Positions 57,584 to 64,000 of a DNA stretch of 64,000 nt are shown here, one piece after another. The stretch comes from Culex pipiens pallens (taxonomy: Eukaryota > Arthropoda > Insecta > Diptera > Culicidae). The DNA lies in the NCBI RefSeq assembly GCF_016801865.2, contig NC_068937.1, positions 31,363,970 to 31,427,969 on the forward strand. The letters run 5' to 3'. A program made the position numbers and the translations under genes. Below the pieces are notes generated by a model that saw only the letters and a program-made list of their open reading frames with translations, was not told where the DNA came from and did no database searches. Each line of letters opens with the position of its first letter. The first letter of the stretch is position 1.

Positions 57584-60500
57584 ATGGCACAGTTGGTAGA
57601 ATTTAGTGTTTAAAAATAGAATACCTTCGAAAAAATTATATTCTATGGTCCCCCACCCCCACAAGTTGTGTAAATTGTGAAAAGGTGAGCAAGTGATACA
57701 ATACGAAGGCTAGGAGCAACCGGTAAGTTATGCTTGAGATTTTGTTGGACAATTGGAAGAGACGACAACCCACAGTGATGTGTTTGTGCTGAGTCGGGAG
57801 AGTGTAGAACCGACCGGCTCTGTTTCGGGCCGATGTTGAGTTAAAAACGTGCCGAAATATTTGATTTTCTAAGTTGTGTTTTGGAATCAAGTTGATCAAA
57901 CACTGAGGGGAGATTTCAAGAATGTTGTTTTCTGCATTTTTTTGGAGAGGCATTGGTTCGATTTCGTGAGGATTTCATGATTTGCGTATCATTTTACGTT
58001 TCCTTTTATTAAAATTTAAAGTTGAAGAATGCGTTGTTGTGCGGAGGATTGATTGTTTGGGTTGACAGCTGAATGTTTGTAAATGGAAAAAAGATAGATC
58101 AGTGTGAGACGACCGTTGTTTGCAGGTCAGCAATGCGGAGAACTGTGAGACGAGTGTTGCACTTTGTGACGGAACTTAAGCGTCGAGCTATTTCCCTGTA
58201 GATTGGATTGGTACGGAAGCTGTTCGATGTAACCGATTGTTTTGTTGGCCTGGTGTTGATTACGCTTAACAATTGGCCTGTTTTGGTACGACACCGGACT
58301 GGAGTACTATTATCTGTAGAACGAATTGATTTTAGATTACTCCGATATTCTGATAATTTTTCGATCGAAGTCTGGATGAAATGGCACGAGTTTTCTTATA
58401 AAATAAGAGTTTTGGTCATAGTAAGTTGTGGTACGACTGTAATTATTTGAACATTCGTGAGATGAGCGTTGCTCGTTGGACATGAGGAGGAAATCGTGAG
58501 ACGAGCATTGCTCGTTGGTCACGAGGAGGAAACCGTGAGACGAGCGTTGCTTGTTGGACACGAAGAGAAAATCATGAGATGAGCGGTGCTCATTGGACAT
58601 GAGGAGGAAATCGTGAGACGAGCGTGGCTCGTTGTCACGAGGAGGGAACCGTGAGACGAGCGTTGCTCGTTGGACACTAAGAGAAAATCATGAGATGAGC
58701 GTTGCTCATTGGACATGAGGAGGAAATCGTGAGACGAGCATTGCTCGTTGGTCACGAGGAGGAAACCGTGAGACGAGCGTTGCTTGTTGGACATGAGGAG
58801 GAAATCGTGAGACGAGCATTGCTCGTTGGTCACGAGGAGGAAACCGTGAGACGAGCGTTGCTTGTTGGACACGAAGAGAAAATCATGAGATGAGCGTTGC
58901 TCATTGGACATGAGGAGGAAATCGTGAGACGAGCGTGGCTCGTTGGTCACGAGGAGGGAACCGTGAGACGAGCGTTGCTCGTTGGACACGAAGAGAAAAT
59001 CATGAGATGAGCGTTGCTCATTGGACATGAGGAGGAAATCGTGAGACGAGCATTGCTCGTTGGTCACGAGGAGGAAACCGTGAGACGAGCGTTGCTTGTT
59101 GGACACGAGGAGGAAGCCGTGAGACGAGCGTGGCTCGTTGGTCACGAGGAGGGAACCGTGAGACGAGCGTTGCTCGTTGGACACGAAGAGAAAATCATGA
59201 GATGAGCGTTGCTCATTGGACATGAGGAGGAAATCGTGAGACGAGCATTGCTCGTTGGTCACGAGGAGGAAACCGTGAGACGAGCGTTGCTTGTTGGACA
59301 CGAGGAGGAAGCCGTGAGACGAGCGTTGCTCGTTGGACACGAAGAGAAAATCATGAGATGAGCGTTGCTCGTTGGACATGAAGAGGAAATCGTGAGACGA
59401 GCATTGCTCGTTGGACACGAAAAGAAAACAATGAGACGGGCGTTGCTCGTATGATACGAGGAAAATCATGAGAGGAGCGTTACTCGTTGGATACCATGAG
59501 GCGAAAGAATATTCTCGATTTCATTGGTAAGTTTTCAAACGAGCACTTACAATGAACTCACTTTCTTGAGCGATGAACTCCAATGCATGTAAAAAGTCAC
59601 AAACAGGAATCAGGGAGTACGAAATAGGACGCGAATGTCAAGAAAATGAAGGAATTCGACGATAAATGGGAGAGAATTGAGCGAAAAGAGACCGGAAATA
59701 GACATTTTTCTCTCAATTTTCTCTCGTTTTGCACAAACGATGAACGTTTTGACCGAACGATGATCATTTTGCTTCGTGCGTGTTTGAAAAGAACTGAGTG
59801 AAAAGATAATATTTTGTGAGACGAGCGTTGCTCGTTGGCCACATCAGAGTGTTTGTGAGACGAGTGTTGCTCGTTGACCACATCGGAATGTTTGTGAGAT
59901 GAGCAGGACTAGCGTTGCTCGTTGGCTTCAAGGGTATTTTGTAAGGTGAACGTTGCTCATTGAACGCAAGGGTGTATTTGTGAAAGAAAGAAGCTCTTTA
60001 GCAACAACAGAGTGATTGTAAGACGAGCGTGGCTCGTTGGCCTTAACAATGTGTTTGTTTGACGAGCGTTGCTTGATGGCCGTAACGGGGTATCTGTTAA
60101 ACGGACGTTGCTCGTTGGCTATAGGCTATAATATATATGTTTTGTGACTTCAGATGAAGAGGGTGAAGTATAAAGGTTGATAAGACGAGCGTTACTAATT
60201 TGCTACGTAGATCGAGGTTCATGGAAGGAGCGTGACTGTTGGCTGCAGGTTTGAAATTAGTTGGAGTTGTTCAACCTTTACGATGAAGCCTTTCTGTGGG
60301 TTTGTATAGAAAACTAGAGGTGGAATAGGAAAATAGTCGAGTTTGATGAAATCAATCACTTATGATGGAGGGTAGATTGATAAAATATACGCTTTCGCTT
60401 CGGGCTTTGGTTGAGTTTCTGGAAAGAGTTCAGAAATTATAGTTGAGTTTTGGGGATGAAGCTGGTTGCTAACGGGAGGAATTGTGGAATTCAGGTTTAC

Positions 60501-62924
60501 CAGTCGGTTTGAGGCGAAACATTTTAAGTTGGAGCATATTTGTAGGGAGATGCTAAATTGTGTTCATTACGAACGAGAATTGTCGTGAGTTTGAGAGTGT
60601 CTTTCAGTAAAAGGAGGCTGGGGAGAATTTTAGAAAAATTGGTTTTGTGCGATTATAATCAATGTGTTTATGAATTTGAGTAAGTTTGTGGCTTGGGTTT
60701 GAGAAAGGGTAGCTTGAAGGCTTACATGAGTTGTATTGGAGCCTTTGATTGAGTTTTGAAGAGAATTAAAAAAATAAGTTGGTTTTGATTAAGAGATATT
60801 TGATTGACATTCTAGGGAGAGTTTAAAGATTATGATGAGTGAAAAATCGCTGTGCTCAAGAATTTGATTTCTGGTGAGAATTAAAAATGAGCGTAACGCA
60901 CAGAATGATCGATGTGCTTGAGAGTTTGATCAGTTTCATGTGAAGTTTTGAGGAGCGGTATTTGATGGTCTTGATTTCAGGGAGGAATGATTTGTTTTCT
61001 AGGCAGATTTGTTTTTTCTTAGTAATGAAGGGATTATGATTGTGAGCGGAAAATCGCTGTGTTTTGGAATTTGGTCAATGTTGATAATTTGAAAGATGAT
61101 GATTGCGGGCATCGATGTTTTGAGAAATTCAATCAGTTTGATGCGAAGACTTTAAAAAGAGTATTCTTCTAGTGAGAATTAAAGATGATTGTGAGTAAAG
61201 GAATCACTGTATTTATAAACTTCATTTCGAGTAGGAATTAGAAGATGAGGATTGCGAGCAGGAGTAATATATGTGTGGAGAGACTTGAGAAGCGGTAGCC
61301 TGAGGACCCACACACCTTTCTGTTAATGCTAATTATTGAACTTGTAGAGAGAATTAAAAGATGATTGAGAGCTGGAAAAATCGTTTTGTTTGGTTTGAGG
61401 CAAAGATTTGGGAATCGGTAATCGATATGGCGCATTGGTTGTTTTGAAAAAGAAGTCTAGAAATGATCGATGTGTTTGGGAAATTCTTTTAATTTAAAGC
61501 AAGTGGCCTAAGAGCCTTCACGTCTAAGTTGGAGCCTAGACTGGAGCCTGTGATTGTGTTTCAAGAGAGATGTTAAATGTTGATCATTGCAATCGAGAAC
61601 TTTCGTGAGTTTTAGAGCGTCAGTCAGTATCACATTTCTGTAGAGAATATAAGAAAAGTTGGTTTTGGGCGATGATAATCGATGTGATTATGAATTTGGG
61701 TCAGTTTGTGGCGTGGATTTGAGAAAGGGTAGCTTGAAGGCTTACATGAGTTGAATTGGAGCCTTTGATTGAGTTCTGAAGATAATTCAAAAATGAGTTG
61801 GTTTTGATCGATGATGATTTGATTGAAATTTAGTGGAGAGTTTAAATATGTGTGCAAAAACTGCTAGGCTTAAGATATTGATTCCTAGTGGAAAAATGAT
61901 TTCTAGTGAAAAAAGAATGATGATAACGATCAAACTAATAGATGTGTTTGAGAATTTCAGGAAGATTTGATTGAAAATTTAGGGAGAGTTTAAATATGAT
62001 GATTGTGAATAAAAAGTGATGTTTTTCTTCAGAATTTGATTTCTGTGAGAATTTAAAGAATGATTGTAGCGAGAAAAAAAAGATGTACCTGAGATTTTTG
62101 ATCAGTTTGACAGTTTGCTGCAAATATTTGAAGAGCGGTATTTTGATAGTCTTGATTTATTTACTAGGAGGATTTGTTTTGTGAGCGGAAATCGCTGTGT
62201 TTTGGGATTTCATCTCTGTGGACATTTTAAAAGATGATGATTGAGAGCTTCGATGTGTTTGATTATTTTTTTAATCAGTTTGATGCCAAGATTTGATGAT
62301 GATAAGCAAATCGTTGTTCTTATGAATTTGATTTCAGGTGAGAATTAAAAAATGAGCGTAGCGCACAGAATGATCGATGTGTTTGGAAGTTTTGGTCAGT
62401 TTGATGTGAAGATTTGAAGAGTGGTATTTGGTAGTCTTGATTTGTTTTCAAGGAGGAATCATTTGTTTCTAGGGTAGTGAAGAAATAATGAATGCGAGTG
62501 GAAAATCGCTGTGCTTTGAGATTTAATCTCTGTGGTTGATGATGATTTGGCGAGTTTCGATGTGTTTGATAGTTTTAAAAAGTTTGATGCGAAGATTTGA
62601 AAAAGTGTCCTGATGACCTATACGCATTGCGTTAGAGCGTTTGTTTGATTACCTAGGGAGAATTTAAAGATGATTGTGAGTAAAGAAATGACTGTGCTAA
62701 AGATTTTATTTCCTGGCGAGAATGTTTCATTCAATTTGATGCAAAGATTTAGGAAACGGAGGCCTAATGACCCACAGGGCTTTATGTTGTATCCTTCGCC
62801 TGAATTTTTATGAAGAATTTTACGATGATGATGAGTAAAAATATTGCGATGAGAAATTCTGTCAGTTTTAAGGACGGTTGTGGCTGTTTTTTTCTTTGTT
62901 AAACAGAGTACAGGAGAAGGAAAA
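57584..62924 (+). other. Non-coding internal domain of the LTR element
   Basis: 57584-58456 is unique sequence with the putative primer binding site. 58457-59500 is a 39-bp minisatellite, and decayed copies continue to about 60130. From about 60600 to 62900 there are diverged duplications, for example 60702-60830 with 61720-61848 (AGCTTGAAGGCTTACATGAG) and 60877-61003 with 62339-62473 (CACAGAATGATCGATGTG). No conserved retroviral-type domain is present. Confidence 0.85.
58457..59500 (+). repeat. 39-bp minisatellite, hairpin units, about 27 copies
   Basis: Unit about GTGAGACGAGCGTTGCTCGTTGG plus ACACGAGGAGGAAATC. Each contains ACGAGCGTTGCTCGT, a 6-bp stem with a 3-base loop, and variant units change both stem arms together (ATGAGCGTTGCTCAT). 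Two or three subtypes alternate, giving a partial higher-order pattern. Because 39 is divisible by 3 both strands have 13-residue repeat ORFs (up to 316 codons on the minus strand). Confidence 0.93.
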
Positions 62925-63499
62925 TGTCGCAGATAAGGCGTGTACATAATAATGTTTCGTAGAGATAGCTTAGAATATCAGAATTAGTGCGCAATATTTT
63001 AGAGAATGTCGCAGATAAGGCGTGTACATAATAATGTTTCGTAGAGATAGCTTAGAATATCAGAATTAGTGCGCAATATTTTAGAGAAGTCATTTATGAC
63101 CATTTGTATTATTAGTGTCGAGTTTCGAACGAGCGACGACGCTCACGAAGCAAGAGCAACATCGGTGTGCTTTGAAATAGACAAGCAATGCGTGTGCGAC
63201 TGTATTAGTGCGTCGCGAGCGTTGAGTGTAGTCGACGCAACGCGAAGCGTTGGTGTTGAAAAGAGAGAATGCGAAACACACGAAGGCGGCGCGGGAGATA
63301 GAAATTAGAGTGTTTTGTATGTGTCTGTGCATATCGGATCGTTGGTAGCGCGAGAGTAGCTTTGGTGCATCGCAAATCAGAGAGAGGTCTTTAGTCTGGT
63401 TTTCAGTGTTGAAGCGAGCAGTTTGGTTTCAAGTGGTGGGTGGTGGGATCTTGAAAAAAAGAAAAGACTCTCGCTCGGTTTAGGCCAAAAACTACGACA
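62925..63499 (+). repeat. 3' LTR (575 bp)
   Basis: Same length and, as far as I can compare by eye, same sequence as the 5' LTR, including the 82-bp duplication. Preceded by the polypurine tract. Confidence 0.93.
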
Positions 63500-63504
63500 G
63501 ACAG

Positions 63505-63985
63505 GTATCAGCAGGTAGCTGGGCTGCAGGGCGTCGATAATTGCTTTTAGACTGTCGATCTGGTGGCTGGCCAGTTTGTTGTTTAAGTTTCAAGTGACTT
63601 GGAAGCGTCGTTTTGAACCAGTTCCTCCGCTACCAGAATGTCGGACTTGGTTGGAATCGCACATGTCCTTGTTCGCCGAGAACAGGAACTCGCCCATGTC
63701 CAGACACTTGTTGAGGCGCTCCTGGCACATGACGTAACGCTCGGAATTGGTTGGCCGGGAAGTGCACGGTTTTTTTCCCACGGGACGCATCACGGTCACA
63801 GCCAGCTTGACCAGCACCAGCAAGACAGCTTCGGTACTTCCTGGCAGTTGTTCTTCAGCATTCCGCCACAAATGTACTCGCTACATCCCCCGGGACCTCC
63901 GAAAACGTACTAACTCCTCCTCCTCCCCGCAATTCCGCTCAATCAACTTGCACAACACCTTTTCCAAAACCGCTTCCACGACTGC
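63505..63985 (-). pseudogene. Conserved-looking gene fragment, upstream part
   Basis: Upstream half of the gene split by the LTR element. Minus-strand segments: NAEEQLPGSTEAVLLVLVKL with AVTVMRPVG, then SERYVMCQERLNKCLDMGEF and LFSANKDMC, then in a second frame IPTKSDILVAEELVQNDASK, then back in the first frame NNKLASHQIDSLKAIIDALQ and PSYLLIPV at the insertion site. At least two compensating frame changes are needed (near 63650 and 63580). These may be real lesions or sequence errors. I cannot name the protein. It should be a large intracellular, helix-rich protein. Confidence 0.5.
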
Positions 63986-64000
63986 AATCAAGACTGCAAT

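Larger units (their letters stand above)
57009..63499 (+). mobile_element. Complete non-autonomous LTR retrotransposon (LARD-like)
   Basis: Two LTRs of 575 bp each, both starting TGTCG and ending CGACA, flank 5,341 bases. The target duplication is GACAG (57004-57008 and 63500-63504), perfect. A polypurine tract, AGGAGAAGGAAAA, lies directly before the 3' LTR, which sets the plus orientation. One base after the 5' LTR comes TGGCACAGTTGGTAG, the expected place of the primer binding site (tRNA not identified). No gag, protease, RT, RNase H or integrase can be found in any frame. This is the structure of a large retrotransposon derivative mobilised in trans. The LTRs look identical, so the insertion is recent. 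Confidence 0.93.

Noticed and set aside
57585..57600. tRNA-like A-box TGGCACAGTTGG after the 5' LTR
   Set aside because: Resembles a Pol III A-box, but no anticodon arm or B-box follows. The position fits a primer binding site better.
58519..59469. 316-codon minus-strand ORF with 13-residue repeats
   Set aside because: The 39-bp minisatellite is open on both strands because 39 is a multiple of 3. No start context, flanking domain or non-repeat coding part.
57153..63332. Identical ORFs of 79-80 codons at both ends of the LTR element
   Set aside because: They are inside the two LTRs and their starts fall in the LTR duplication. No conserved domain.

Overview
The window looks like a stretch of a dipteran, probably culicine mosquito, nuclear genome. 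The evidence is AT-rich intergenic and intronic DNA, introns of many kilobases with GT/AG borders, an insect-type transmembrane cadherin, and a very dense load of short non-autonomous DNA transposons and foldback elements. The species is an inference. There is no bacterial-style gene organisation, no CRISPR array and no intact RNA gene.

The only gene I can support with confidence is a large cadherin on the minus strand, 42713 down to 18575. Only its 3' part is in the window. Nine coding exons join in phase into about 1,534 residues: four cadherin repeats, a membrane-adjacent domain, one transmembrane helix and a cytoplasmic tail of about 900 residues. Two of the tail exons (29124-29199 and 28370-28659) are short and were found by phase matching. 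The upstream exons must lie above 42713, probably beyond the window. The best family guess is the insect Cad86C/Cad87A group (relatives of CDH23/PCDH15), which I could not check.

Layout. 1-4989: an almost perfect 8-bp satellite. 4990-18400: AT-rich DNA with a decayed tRNA-Met-like sequence, a 2.5-kb foldback that contains a nested hAT-like insertion, and several MITEs. 18404-20912: last cadherin exon, with a possible stop-codon readthrough extension. 20913-36395: introns packed with foldback and TIR elements (with recognisable TSDs at 22091-23567, 24629-25349 and 32897-34065), two short exons, and a broken coding-like fragment interrupted by a perfect hairpin element. 36396-42713: ectodomain and transmembrane exons. 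One intron there (37657-41679) is mostly 9-bp and 18/19-bp satellites. 42714-46890: upstream AT-rich intron. 46899-54104: a hAT-type element with a perfect 8-bp TSD, itself split by a 6.3-kb TTAA-flanked foldback. That foldback carries inverted arrays of a 142-bp satellite around a dead non-LTR retrotransposon RNase H fragment. 56180-63980: fragments of a second minus-strand conserved-looking gene, split by a complete 6.49-kb LTR retrotransposon. The LTR element has same-length 575-bp LTRs and a perfect 5-bp TSD. Its internal region has no gag or pol and instead holds a 39-bp minisatellite whose units each form a small hairpin.

The most unusual items are the LARD-like LTR element and the satellite-carrying nested foldback element. 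After these come the possible readthrough tail of the cadherin and the intronic 9-bp satellites, which explain most of the long ORFs in this window as artefacts.
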